Positions 24,013 to 36,600 of a stretch of DNA of 64,000 nt are shown piece after piece. How positions within the stretch are numbered: position 1 is the stretch's first letter; every line of letters begins with the position of its first letter. The stretch is taken from NCBI GenBank assembly GCA_963921425.1, contig OY992840.1:14362621-14426620 (forward strand), written 5' to 3'. Source of the DNA: Dryas octopetala. Taxonomy: Eukaryota; Streptophyta; Magnoliopsida; Rosales; Rosaceae. The notes under the pieces are model-generated. The model was not told the DNA's origin. It did not search any database and saw only the letters and a list, made by a program, of their open reading frames with translations. The position numbers and the translations under genes were made by a program.

Positions 24013-27000
24013 CTACCTTTTGGATTTGCGATTTGCAGAATTCATCACTTCCAGTTCCCTTACCTTGTCAAGCAATTCTTGAATGGTATTAGATGCATCC
24101 TACAAAAGCAAGAAGCATATAAGAGGGAAGTGAACCTTAAAAAGTAAAACATATGAACAAAGCACCACTCAGACTGGGTTGAACCTGCAGCTTCTTTCTC
24201 AAATTACTCTCTTCATTGTCTCGCCGTTCCCTCTCCTCGGAAAATATGCCAATTAGTGTTTCTTGTTCCTTGTTCAACACCTCAACTCTTTGTTGTGCCT
24301 CTTGGAGCTGAGCAAAGACCAGGCAGTAATTAAAATTTTTTAATAGATTTGCCAAGAGAACAATCTATTACTTAGATCTATTTCCTACTTTTCCAGCCAG
24401 CTCAAGAAAATATATAGTAAAGGCAAACACCTGAGTTTCAAGTGACTTGCACCTCTCCCTTTCAAGCAGCAAGTCCTGCAGCACATCAGGTAAAGCCCTG
24501 CTGTCCTTTTTCGCCAATCTAATATAGAAGGAAAGAGTTGAGGACAACCAGCATGTAAGTACTGAAGCAAACAGAGTGACATACAAACACTTTATGATGC
24601 AAAGGGAAGAACAAGTACCTTTCCTTCAATTCACGATTCTCCTTTCTCAATTGCTCCACAATGCGTAAATCACCCTCCGAAAGGGAACACTCACCATTAA
24701 CACCATTTCCCTGACAATTGAACAAATAACATAAGCAAAACCCTACTACACAGATATAACCATCTACTGCAAAGCCAGAAATGTAACTAAAGTAACTGGA
24801 AGTAACCTTTGGCTTGGATCTTGTGGTGGGTAGACTGGTTTCTCCACATGGTGCACAATCTTTCTGAGATTGAGTATCTTCCATACGTGAAGATAACCGA
24901 GTCACATCCGGGCCATCTTTCCCAGAATATTTATTAGCAGTGGATGTCTTACAACTACTGCCATTCACATGCATGTCATCATCACTAACCTCAACTGCTG
25001 AAGGTGAGGATGGTTCAGAAGAACCTGATTCTTGCCCAGATTTCGTGGGGGTTTGCACTCTATTTTTGCCTTTACTGGCATGTCCACGGTCTGCTGTCTT
25101 GGAGAATCTTTCTGAAGCTTTTAATTCAACTTTCTGATAAGAGTGTGAACGGAACTTCTCTGAAACTGAAAGTGGTCTCTTACTGCCTGATGTAGTACCA
25201 TTCCTTGTAGAGGGAGAAGTTTGCGGAAAGCCATCAGGAGAAGTCTCTACAATTAAAAAATATGTATGAGTTGATAATGTTGACATGGATTTGACAGCCA
25301 GTACATAACTGCACAGCCCACAGAGAAATGTAATGACTTTTTTTCCCCAGGCTACCCAGAAGAATGTAGGGACCATAACATACCTTTATCTGCAGAGCCA
25401 TTAATAAACTTCTTATTCCTTTGTGCAGCATAGCCAATTTTATGACTATTAGTAAACCTATATATGCAGTAGTGAATGCCCATTTGTGAGTATCAATACA
25501 GCAAAGCAACTCACAAGAGTGGACGCAGAAAATTGTATACAATTAACCAATACACCACAAACCAGTATGTCTTTTGCATTTGTACTAATCGTGCCTCAAG
25601 TCTTGAAAGAACTATTGTACGCTCAAACCCCTGCTTATCATGAGCTGGTTCGACAAAATTAGCTTCTAAAAGACCTGCAAGATTAAAATGCATCAGAAGC
25701 AAACTCAATTTCCACTAATTGGTTAAAGTCAAGGAACTTGAATGCAGAAACAACACCTATAACACCACGGCCCTGACTTCCTGCAGCATTCCAAAGCCTC
25801 CAAAATGGCTGGGAACAAAAACAAGAAAAAAGAACTTCATGTAAGAAATTTTTCAAAGAAGTCCATTGACCTGTGCTTAAACACTGATCTAAAGATCATT
25901 GCTCAAACAGCAAGTTCAAGAGAGAGATACTTTTTCACAAAGGAGATGCACCAAACATAACAAATAATGTAGTTTAAAACAAAAAGTACCTTAATCAGCC
26001 GATTTTTGTGATAAACATTGAACCCTTGAACATCAATATGATATTTTGCATCCTTCACAAATCCAATGGTGACAATAGCAACCATCTGATGACAAGAGTT
26101 GCATGCAATCAGAAATACAGAATCAAAAGTAGACATGAATATTAAATCAAAAATTCCTTATGAATTATTACACTTGCATCCTTTTGGATCCCATCAGCTC
26201 CAGGTTGTGGCCGATATGTGACTTTTTGGGACATCATCATATCATTCACTATGTTGTGGTGCTCAACATCCTTCCCACGAAGAATAATTCGGAAGTCATG
26301 AGGAAGCCGCAAATAGAGAATTGATGCATAGCTCTGGAGTCAAAATGAAGTAACATGTTAAAACAAATAATAGATGAACAGATAGACTGATTTTGTCTTC
26401 AAAATCAGACCAGGAACCATGTTTCACAATTCTCTTCTAGTTCTTTATCATGTCTCCACCTATATGAACAATACTTTATCCTAATTCTACAACGATAATT
26501 AGGCAACAGAATAGTGAAGTCTGACTTTACCCTCAAAGAGTGCCGGTAGGTCAAGAAAAAACGAGAGTTGGGATATTCTTTAGCCATCTGTATATTCTTC
26601 TCATCTCGATTGACACCTCTAATTTGAATATCCTGCAACATCGGACACCATATATTACTCTGCTAGAATCACAAAAGCCATGAAACAAAAATATAAAAAA
26701 ACATATAACTCACGAATCAACATACGTGTGGATCAGCATCAAAATCAAGCTCCAACTGTCCTTCATCATCCTCCCAAAGGTTGTATATGATTATTCGGGT
26801 GCCATGGTTTTTCATCAGATAGAACTAAACAGCAGGTAAAAATAACAAAATTAATGACGTGATGGTGTCTGATGAGTTACCTATTTGGTATATGCCCTAC
26901 AACAATAATGAGTTACCTGATGATGCAGGTCTTCTTCACTATAAAATGGTGACCATTGAACTATTGTTTCCACATTTTTGTCCCAATCACTTTCAGAGGA

Positions 27001-29915
27001 TCGTACGATCTTGTTCCCAGTACCCCCTTGTCCTCTCTCATAATCAATCTTTTCATTTCATCAACACAACAAAACACATCATTTTAATGCAGATCCTAAA
27101 ACACATTAATCATATTCCACATTAAAGAAATAATGAATTAAATACAATACAGTGAAAATCAACTAATTGTAGTTGCTCTACTGACAAAGGAGCAACATGC
27201 AACTCAGGCAATGGTTTTCCCTTTATTTGGTGGCATTTGGATAATTTTATTGAAAATAAAAGAACCCATGCATACAAGTGTAAAAAAGAAAAGGAATGAA
27301 AAATATAACAGTTAAAAAGATTAATCAATCATCCAAAAGAGCAGCAACCTCAAAAAGGAATCCTCCACCTCTAAAACAGAATGCTCCACCCTGTAAAACA
27401 TCTACTGCTTTCTTCTCCACAAACACACCCAATCAAACCCAGTGGATTAAATCATGATATAAACAAATAAAATCCCTAGCTAAGGTCCTCAAAGGAATTC
27501 CAAAGCAACTTCTTAACTTTTATGTTTCTTTTATTCTTAATCCAAAAAGGTTTACGCATGAATGAGGCCTCAAAATGTGCATCTCACAAGATAAGGCTTG
27601 CCCTCTTTTATTCTAGCATAACTTTTTAAGGTCCAATGGACAGTTAAAGCCCAACCTACCTCACTGATGTGACAACTAAATATGTGTGAAGTTTTCATCG
27701 GAGAAACAAAAAAGCTTGAAGACAATATGTATAAAGTCCACGAGGTAGACGAAGAAAATTTAAGTGTCATTACCATGGGAACTACAATATCTTCCTTTCC
27801 TGTGCTCCTCAAAAATGTGTAGGACAGCAATCCAATGCTCTGTGTAGCACTAAAATCATTGTCAACATGTCTCAATTAGTTTCAGAAGCAGTGAAAAATA
27901 AATCGAGCAAAAACAACATAGAGTTTCCTTTTAGTAAAAGAAAAGGAGGGGGAGACACCGTGAGTAGTAAATAGCACGAAAAAGACAAAGCCATAGTTTC
28001 TTCCAAGTTATTAATTTTTTCCGAAAGTACAGATTAAACTAGTACTACTACAATCACCAAAACAACAAAAATGTGCCTCATTCACCATCACAGGATAAAT
28101 CCACAACTGAATCCTAGAAAAACATATAGAAACCCAAGCACGTGCATGTGTGCAAACTAAAACATGAAGTATAATTCAAACATCCAAATTTGAGCAACAA
28201 GTGATTTATATATTTGATTACTTGATTGTTTCGAGATAATTAATCATTCTCATTTCATAGAAAGCCACTCCATGCCAAAGTGGATACAAGAGATGAAAGA
28301 ACAAAATCCTACAAGTAATCATGGCTTCTAAACCTTAAAAACAACTAACAAATTTAAAACTTTTCCTCTTTTTTTTCACAGAAGCTGAGGAAAATATTAT
28401 TACCAACCTAACCAAAAAATCATTGTGGAAGAAACAACAATAAACAGTTATGAACAGAAAGAAACCTTTTTCCATCTTTTCCACTGCAACGAGAGAACAC
28501 AATTACATCTGCTCCAAGCCTCATGGTACTTGTTTTAAAACCATTTCCATCTGTATAAACAAGCAGCTAACATTACTCTTTATAAAAATATAGAAAACCG
28601 AAAACACTTGGATATATATTGGTGTTATACATTGTCCAATAGTGTTTGCAACTTTGCTTTTCTCAGAATACCCCAATGACATGCAATGTCGCATCTTATC
28701 AGGATCCATGCCGCCACCATTATCTGCAATGGACGTCAAACAAATTTTCCAGAAAGAATGAGAATTTGGGAGCAAAAATGAAACCACTTAGCATTCTCCA
28801 AAAGACATCGAAAGAATAAAGAAAAAAAGAAGTTGCGGTCTTGCAGAATTAAGAAGTCCTACCTTCGATCATCAACATTCTGCTACCGTCTTTCTTATTT
28901 TCAACCATATCTACGTTAACATAGGTAGCACCACTGCAAACCTGGCATTGAAATGAAGGCATATGTCCAAGCAGAGAGAAAAACACGTGTAGAAAAACTC
29001 AAACAGAAGTGAGGAACAAGAAACTACCTCGTCCAACGCATTGTCTAAAAGCTCCGCAAAAGCTGCAATAAACATCACACGCTCAGGCATAAGCATAGGG
29101 ACACCAAAACCCAAGTATTATACAGAAAAATTAGAAAATCAAGTACATATACCTCCAAGAGCCCACTTATGACTGGTTGCATTCGAATGCAGAAACTTCG
29201 GATGAACCCTGACATGATCCATCCCACCTACATAGAAAAGCACCATTAATATGTTATAACGTTCAAGCTTTTAGTCTTGAATTAACTGTTAGACTTTCCA
29301 ATTTGGGCATTAAATCCCATATCAAAGCCAAATCCACTCTTGCATGTTAGCAAGGACTCTTTTTAATTAAGTAGAGCAGTCAATTTCCATCACAGTGTCT
29401 CCAAATTTTCTCGGCAACCAAACAGATCATAGTAAAAGAAAAGAAACACATAGAAAACAATGCAGCAGTTTGTTGAGAGAGAGAGAGAGAGAGAGGTTTA
29501 GATTACCTCCAGAAGAATCCCAATCGCCACAAGCAGCCCCCGCGTAATCCCCAGCCTTCCAAAACTGCTTACAGCTCGGTCGACTCACCACGCCACTCTC
29601 TTCCGGGCGCGTGACAGCGGCGGAGGCGGCCTCCGCCTCCGGCAACATCGGCGGCACCTCCTCCTGCGGCAGAGGATCCAGAAGCCCAACGGGCCAAACG
29701 ACGCCCAACTCGTCCAGCTTCCTCTTCTTTAGAACACCTCCCGAAACGACGGCGTTGCCTCCGCCGTCCTCCGAGTCGCTGCTACTGCTGCTGCTGCTGC
29801 TACTGCTACTGCTGCTGCCGAGGTCGATTAGCGAGGCGAGCATCTTCGGAACGGCGCCGTTCGGTTGCAGAACGGTGGAAGTGTCGAGAAGCTCCTTCTT
29901 GACCGGGTAGTCCAT
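24013..29915 (-). CDS. MORC6: MORC-family GHKL ATPase, MORC6 (DMS11) type
   Basis: Twenty exons were placed by hand: 29507-29915, 29153-29227, 29028-29062, 28863-28941, 28631-28723, 28466-28550, 27774-27849, 26917-27048, 26726-26824, 26531-26632, 26172-26333, 25990-26085, 25757-25808, 25563-25674, 25384-25457, 24807-25246, 24619-24710, 24431-24518, 24185-24307 and 24013-24099. They total 836 aa. Arabidopsis MORC6 acts in nuclear gene silencing and heterochromatin compaction with RNA-directed DNA methylation factors. A poly-Ser acidic N-terminus leads to FWKAGDY and HPKFLHSNATSHKWALG. The Bergerat ATP fold follows: ELLDNALDE (Glu near 165, Asn near 169), DNGGGMD (near 199) and GNGFKTSTMRLGAD. 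The S5-like half has HVDVQGFNVYHKNRL-type sequence and FVEPAHDKQGFERT. A low-complexity linker and a C-terminal coiled coil (EQLRKENRELKER to NLRKKLQDASNTIQELLDKV) complete it. All ATPase residues checked are intact. Confidence 0.95.
29475..29496. repeat. (GA)n microsatellite in MORC6 intron 1
   Basis: About eleven GA units begin roughly ten bases inside the first intron on the minus strand, close to the donor site at 29505-29506. Confidence 0.9.
29778..29817 (-). repeat. AGC/AGT trinucleotide tract coding poly-Ser in MORC6
   Basis: On the minus strand a run of AGC and AGT codons gives 13 consecutive serines followed by DSED. The codons are interrupted, which would limit slippage. The complementary strand yields a spurious poly-Leu frame. 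Confidence 0.9.
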
Positions 29916-30811
29916 GGCAGAGACGCTGATGGGTTTGCAGGTGAGAACTGAAACCAGAAGTTATGGGCTCTTTGCCTTCTACTCTCTGCGCGCTTTGAGG
30001 TTCGAGCTTTTTCTGTTGCTTTTTTGGCTTGACGTAGTAAAGGTGATCGATCGATCAATCCAGGGTGGTACGCTATTGTGCGGACGATTACAGTTGAACC
30101 CAACTGCAATTGGAAATTTGGACATGTAAAAATTAGGACATAATTTGCTACTTAATAGTGTTATAATCTTAGGTGTGTTTCCAATTAATTTTATTCTTCA
30201 TGCCAACTACTTCTAAGTGGTAATATGTGTTATTGTTAAATATTCCAAATTTAATGGTAGTAATTGAAGGTTGGTAATTAGGGAGGGACCAGATAGTGTT
30301 TCATTGCTAATGAAAATAAATAATAATAGTCAAATTATGATAAAAAGATCTAATAATATGATCTGCCAACCAATCCCACCTATTATGATTCTAGAAAATT
30401 AGATGAACCAAAACTATACATTTTTCTACCATAAAAACCTAGAATTTCTGTTCTTTCTTTGTGAATTTAGCCTTTGACTAATTGACAATATCTAAACGAA
30501 TTCAAAATATATATTGTATTCTCCTAAAATTCTCCATTCATTTTGGTTTGAAATTGTTGCTAGGATAATATTTGGATATCTTTTTCAAATTAAAAAATGG
30601 ATCTTTCAAAAAGTCACAAAAATCAACGGAAAATCAAATAAAATACTTTTTTTTTTTTGGTCTGAAAATATACAAGACCTGTATATCTATATTAAACCCA
30701 TCAAATATAGGCACAATCATTGCCTATCCAAATATGCACCATTAATAATAATTTATCTATCTCCTCATACAAGTATTAATGCCATAATAAACCTACGTGG
30801 TCTATTATATA
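29916..30811. other. MORC6 promoter side and AT-rich intergenic DNA
   Basis: The first 200 bp upstream of the MORC6 ATG contain the likely promoter. The rest is AT-rich with no supported gene. Confidence 0.5.
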
Positions 30812-31234
30812 GGATAGTACTTGGGTCACCCCACTCCCAAAAATTGCAATTTTTGTAATATCAGCGTATGATCGAAATTATTTATTTTTTAGATCATTTA
30901 TTATAGATATCTATGCAAAAAATTAACTCAATCGAAAATTGGTTATATAAATGTTATCGATTAAATAAAAAAAATCAACGATTTAATAAAAAAATTATTC
31001 TTTAATCAGAAACTATCAATTTTTTCTACTTACTTGACAACAGTTATATAAACAAATGATTTTCGATTAATTTGATTTTTTACATAGATAATCTTTATAG
31101 GTTATCTAAAAAGTGAACGGTTTCGATCATGCACCAGTATTGCCGAAATTGAAATTTGAGGAAATTGGGTGACCTTGAGGTACTCCGAAGGGGTGACCTT
31201 GGGGTACACCGAAGGGGTGACCCAAGTATTGTCC
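30812..31234. mobile_element. Mutator-like MITE with 9-bp target-site duplication
   Basis: The element starts GGATAGTACTTGGGTCACCC and ends with the near-exact inverse (GGGTGACCCAAGTATTGTCC, two mismatches). It is flanked on both sides by the same 9 bp, TATTATATA (30803-30811 and 31235-31243). A 9-bp duplication with terminal inverted repeats is the hallmark of Mutator-type transposons. The interior is non-coding and partly self-complementary (ATCGAAA and TTTCGATC arms). A short tandem repeat of GGGGTGACCTTGGGGTACACC type lies at 31165-31225. Confidence 0.88.
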
Positions 31235-31582
31235 TATTATATATCACATCAACATTAACCATGAATCTAAATCATAAATCAATGCATATAATGTATATAT
31301 TTATGTCACATGGTGTAGCAATTTACCTATTATTATGTTTGTTACACTTTTGATGATATATGACAACTGATCTAGGAGGGTTTGAATTAAGTAGGGATTG
31401 TAGTCTATTACCATGATACTATAAACATAATTCATAAAATTAGAAAATCAAATTTTAGCCAATGTTAAGTTGTGTGGCAGATTTTGTAATTTATAGATGA
31501 CTTATAAGTGTCTTAATCATAATTGGCATGATATTTAAATCTAAAAAAAGAGTTGCATGAGTCATGATCCAACTAATTCTTA

Positions 31583-32048
31583 TGGCCCGTTTGGTTCATG
31601 GAATTGATTTATTAGAAAATCAATTCTTTTGCATTTTCCGGGGGGAATGGAATGTGAAATTCCCTTTCCTGTTTTTTGTTATCCTACGGAAGTAAACCAA
31701 AAATTACTTTTTTATTTACATTCTCATGTTTGGGTTGTGCAAGGATTGGAAATAAAAAGTGTCAATTTTTCAAGTATACCCTCATTTATTATTTATTCAA
31801 GGAATGACAATAGAGATGACATTTTAAAATAATAGCAGGGTTAGTTTTGTCCAAAAAAAAAGAAATAAATGTTTTCCCAAGTGGGGGAAAACAAAACCCA
31901 AGCTGGAGCAAGGGTTTCATTTTCCTCCCAATAAGGGCATCAGATTCTCTTGCGCCATAAATTGATTTATTTTCTTTGTACTTACCAAATATGAGAATGT
32001 AATTGATTTTCTATTCTCACGTCTTAAAAACTTAAACCAAACAGGCCC
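31583..32048. mobile_element. Tourist-like (PIF/Harbinger) MITE
   Basis: The ends are GGCCCGTTTGGTT and its inverse AACCAAACAGGCC, flanked on both sides by TTA, the target site typical of PIF/Harbinger elements. It is 466 bp and non-coding. A related copy in the opposite orientation lies at 52873-53245: both contain the inverse-matching phrases GAATGTGAAATTCC and GGAATTTCACATTC. Confidence 0.85.
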
Positions 32049-32277
32049 TTAACACTAAAGAAAATAAAAGTACAACTGGGTAGGTCTCAAATAGGTCCCA
32101 TAAATGTAAGATAGTTGATAAAAGAATTACTTGTGAAACAAGTTTATGTAAGTTTAATTATTATACAACTTTATGTAAGTTTACTAGTAATATAAGTTTG
32201 CTTCTCATACAAGTTTCAAGCTTATGTTGAAAAGTAAAGATAATATAAGTTATTGTAAAGACAAAAAGATTTGTTTA

Positions 32278-33036
32278 GGGGTTAATTATAGATACCACCT
32301 CCAATTTCTACCACATTTGATCATTTTCTTCTAAGATGAAAAGTTTTGACACTTTATCCTCTAAACTCATTATGTTAAACAGTTTATCCCAAAATCATTT
32401 ATGTGGCTTATTTGCACATTTAAGTCATGAAACTATAGTTTCATCTTACTTAACCCCTTTAAAGTTTATTGTTTCAATTTGCTTTTATAAGTTTTCTTCG
32501 TGTCTCATATAACTCAAAACCGTCATGTCCATCCATTCCACTATTTGAATTGCTCACGTGGTGTCTCCATGGCAATGGGTAAATTGATTGTGGAACTGAA
32601 GAACTTGACGGTTTCGAGTATGTGAGACATGAGAGAAATTTACAGGGGGTAAACTAAAACAATAAACTTTAAAGGGGTAAAGTGAGATGAATCTATAGTT
32701 TCAGGGGGTAAATATGCATATAAGCCAAATATCAATTTCTCAATTAGTTTTGCACACATTGGCACCATGAGGCCTTATGTTTGAGGGCATTTGCGTGTTA
32801 ATCATCAAGTCAAGCTGAGCATGAGAAGACAGAAATGGCATCAAGCAGAAGTCCATGTGATGATGACGTGGTGAAACATATGCAAAACCAACGGAGAAAT
32901 TGATTTTTTAACAATTTTGGGGTAAAGTGTTTAACAAAATTGAGTTTAGGCGGTAAAGTGTTAAAAAATTTAGGCTGAGGGGCAAAATGTCAAACAAGGC
33001 ATATTTTTGGGGTGGAATCTATAGTTAGCTCTATTT
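32278..33036. mobile_element. Long fold-back element
   Basis: Two arms of about 300 bp are inverse complements. On the left, TTAATTATAGATACCACC, TTTATCCCAAAA and AACCCCTTTAAAGTTTATTG; on the right, CAATAAACTTTAAAGGGG, TTTTGGGGTAAAGTG and GGTGGAATCTATAGTTAG. The transcript of either strand would form a long hairpin. Target duplication was not resolved. Confidence 0.75.
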
Positions 33037-33575
33037 TTGTCTATGTAGTTTGTGTCGGTTTGCACTTATGTCTCTATGGTTTTTTTGTTTGTATTTTTCA
33101 TCTTTTAATTTCATTTCGTTATGATTTGTAATCCAAAACATCTAATGTATTGATTTCTATCCATTTGGATTTGTTTGTTTGTGTTTCAAATAACTTTGGA
33201 GTTTCTAAAAAGCACTTTTCGGTCTAAATCTATTTTTAATTTTGATTTTCGCGTTCATTTGATAAAGTAATTGACGTTCAAAGCTTTTTTAGAGTTTGAT
33301 CATGACATTTGAGATTCTTTGATTTATGGTTTTAAAATAAAATTAGAGCCTTCATACATGTTTTTTGGTCATTTGTAAGTAAAACCCATGAATTTAACCA
33401 AAGTTATTTGAGTTGGTTTAAAGTATTTAAAGAAAAAACTATGGATGCATTTTATACCTCCCAAGTTCAAAAAGTCATTTTTGAGTTTTGACTCCTCTCA
33501 CTTTATTTAATAAATCTTCAAATTTTTATATGATCTGAAAGCTACTATGATGCTTTTAACCTAAATGAAAGCATA

Positions 33576-33845
33576 TATGAGTATGAAAAATATAAACATA
33601 CATAAGCATGAGAAAGATGAGGATACACTATTTATGTAGGTGTTAAACAAGCAAGCTATTGGGGTCACATGATCCCATTACCAATGAAAAAAAAAATGAG
33701 CATACATAAGCATGAGAAAGGTATGTGAGAGCATATATAAGCATTAGAAAAGTAGTTGAGTATACATAAGCATTAGAAAAGTAGTTAAACATACATAAGC
33801 ATGAGAAATCTGAGCACACATAAGCATGAGAAATGTGAGTCATTG
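33576..33845. repeat. Minisatellite of CATACATAAGCATGAGAAA units
   Basis: About seven diverged units of 25-40 bp built on GCATACATAAGCATGAGAAA. On the minus strand they happen to stay open and spell repeated SHAYVCS, but there is no start context or family, so this is not treated as a gene. Confidence 0.8.
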
Positions 33846-33984
33846 ACTTGCAAATCACCTTAATTTCTAAAGCTTATAAAAGAATTCATCTTTTTTACTT
33901 GCACTCTTTCCCACAATCATTCTCATCCTAAATTAACTTTCTACACAATCAAACATCAGATGTGGTATTTTTTTTTTTTTTTTT

Positions 33985-34400
33985 GCGCCTAATTTCACAA
34001 ATGGTATATGTGGTTTAGGTGATATCGTAATGTTACACTTGTGTGGTATATGTGAAAAATTTTAATTATACACTTGTGAGTTGTGATTCAATATGTTCTC
34101 AATCTCACACTTTCCGTTAATATACTGTTAAAATGCTACCACGTGCACTTCACACGTGATGGGTAAATTTGTCTTTTCAAGTAAAATGTATCACTTCTTG
34201 TATAAAGAAGGAGATGGATTGGTTTTTGTAATCCATCACGTGACATGCACGTAGTAGAATTTTAACAATAGTTTGACAAAAAGATTGAAAATATATTAAA
34301 TCACAAGTGTATAATTAAAAATTGTTAAACCACATGCAAGTGTAATATTGAAATTAATATCACTCAAAGTCTCAAACTATGTATTATTTGTAAAATTTGG
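33985..34400. mobile_element. Fold-back MITE
   Basis: Arms of roughly 130 bp are inverse copies: CAAATGGTATATGTGGTTT, TAATGTTACACTTGTG and AATTATACACTTGTGA on the left; TCACAAGTGTATAATT, CAAGTGTAATATTG and a degenerate end on the right. Central phrases CACGTGCACTTCACACGTG and ATCACGTGACATGCACGT also mirror each other. Non-coding. Confidence 0.75.
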
Positions 34401-36600
34401 CCATTTTTATTTCAAGAAAGAGTTTTCTCCCTATTAACTTTGTTATCTGTTATTTCTCCTCAATATGTCCCTAATTTGGATTTGGATGGGTGTACTCTGA
34501 AACGAATGTTGCAGTAAGATTGAGTAATTTAAATTATCCCAAATCTCTCCTTATTGAGCATGAGGGAGACTGTTGACTGTTGTCACCAAAACCTTTTGAC
34601 AATTATTTAACAATTTATACTTGTGCTTTGATTGGTTGAGAACTTTAGATACTGCAACATCAATCCCATACCCATTAGACAAAATTCCACACTTCGTTGT
34701 CACCAAAACCTTTTGATGATTTAACAAGTTGTACATGTCATCAATCTCATATACCATTAAACAAAATCAAATTTGCATATTTATAAATCCTTCAATCTTA
34801 TAAAGACACACCGGTATGCTAAAGTGATCCCATATATCTGGATAGGAATCTAAATTAAGTTCGATCAATCCAATCTATCCAACTTGATTGATTCAATTTA
34901 CATAAATTGATTGATGTAAATTGATTTAGTAAATTTTGATAATTTTTAAACCCTAATTAGATCTTTAACCCCAATTACGCATTACCCTTATTTTGTGTGA
35001 TTTATTAGTAAATTTTCCTAACGAAAGTGAATTTTAAACAATTTAACAACCGAAATAATTTACAGACATGTATTTATTTGATTTATTTCCTACAAGTTTA
35101 GGGACTTACCAAAACCAAATTCGTACGTTTGGCAATTAATTTCCACAAGGACAAACTCCTCTTGGTGATGCCGAAAATCTCAAGTTGAAGTGGCATTTAA
35201 TTTCAACAAGGATGAACTGCTCTTTACTTCTCTTTTTCGCCAGAAGTTGAACCACAAAATTACAAGGGAGTGAAAAGTAAAGCAATAGGCGACAAAAAAA
35301 ATACCAAGTGTTGTCTTGTATACTAGGGAGGGTGAAGGTGGGTTTCTACTCTATTGATTGTTCATCAAAAGCAAAGAGATCTCTTCTATTTATAGAGGTT
35401 TAGGATGAAAAATCTCAATCCTAATAGGGCTCTATTTCTTATTTGAATTTGATAATTATTTCTTTTTTTTTTTTAAGAAAAAATTTATTTCTAAACTTAC
35501 ATGGCATCAATTCATTTGACAGAATTTATCTTTTTTTTTTTTTTAAAATCTTTTTAGAGTCCAAGAACGTAAATTAGGAAATAATTGTTAAGAGAAAAAG
35601 TTGGGATTTACAATTGTCCTTATCTCTTTTGATAATCTATCATTCATCCCTCAAGATAAATAGTAATTATACTTTATTATATAATTAAAAATTAGTCTAA
35701 CATGTAATTCAACTATCTTAATAGATAATTATTAATTAATTTAATTTTGGACTTCGGAGTGATAAGAATTTTTTTAGTCCAAACCATGGCTCCCAAGAAC
35801 AAAATGGTCTACATGGGGAAAAAATTTTCAAGCTGGCCCATTTAAATGAGCCACACGCTCAGTCCAGTCTGAGTCTGCTTTTTATTTCAACTGCATCTAT
35901 CATCTATAAAAACATTTAAACATATATCCAATCTAAAATTTAAATTGAAAAACTCTTTTCCTTTTTTACCCCTCTCCACCTCCCACTTTCTCTCTCTTCC
36001 CTCTCTCTGGCCAAGCCTCCCGACCCCACCCCCACTATACATACATCAATATTACATTTTTACAATATAAATTATACTTACTAAAACCTCTCATTTATCT
36101 AGCATTTTGCATTTTGTTTTTTACAACAGATCATAACTTCTTTGAAGGAGAGTGCGGAGTGCTCACCCTTTAGCTTATGTTTTTTCTTCAATTTTTTGGT
36201 AAAAAATTCATTAAAACCCACTAAGTTTCTAATGCATCCACAATCAACAAACAATGCTAATAGTATTTAAAACAGAGATAATTAGGCTTGGGAGAAACAA
36301 TGCTAATGTTTTCTATTTTAACTAACATTAATATTGTATGTTTTTTTAAGTTTGATATCATGGCTCATGAGAAATAAATGTTTACTGTTGTATTTAAAGA
36401 ATTCAAAAATTATTCTCGTTATGTTGCTTTGGCTATATCTATGTTCTATCTCCTCTCACCCAAATTTAAGTAATCAAAAAAGAAATCCTAAATTAGCTAA
36501 CTAGATAGCTAATCTGTTAGAGAATAAATTTGAGAGTAAACTAGTTAATATAGCTAAAAAGGGGAAGATAGCTAATCCATTGGAGATGCTCTTACTGTAA
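34401..36600. other. AT-rich intergenic DNA
   Basis: No gene is supportable. Around 34570-34745 the phrase GTTGTCACCAAAACCTTTTGA occurs twice about 125 bp apart. A TATTTATAGAGG box near 35395 could be a decayed LTR or promoter fragment. Confidence 0.45.

Noticed and set aside
24519..25376. Single 285-codon minus-strand gene
   Set aside because: An open frame running through MORC6 exons 16-17 and their introns; the splice sites show it is part of the larger gene.
29611..29910. Plus-strand open frame with a long poly-Leu run
   Set aside because: Exact antisense of MORC6 exon 1; the Leu run is the complement of the Ser codon repeat.
33643..33858. Minus-strand frame with repeated SHAYVCS
   Set aside because: Produced by a minisatellite; no start context, no homologous protein known, and units vary in length.
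32278..34400. miRNA precursors
   Set aside because: The hairpins are hundreds of bases long with near-full-length arms, like fold-back transposons, and no known miRNA sequence was recognised.
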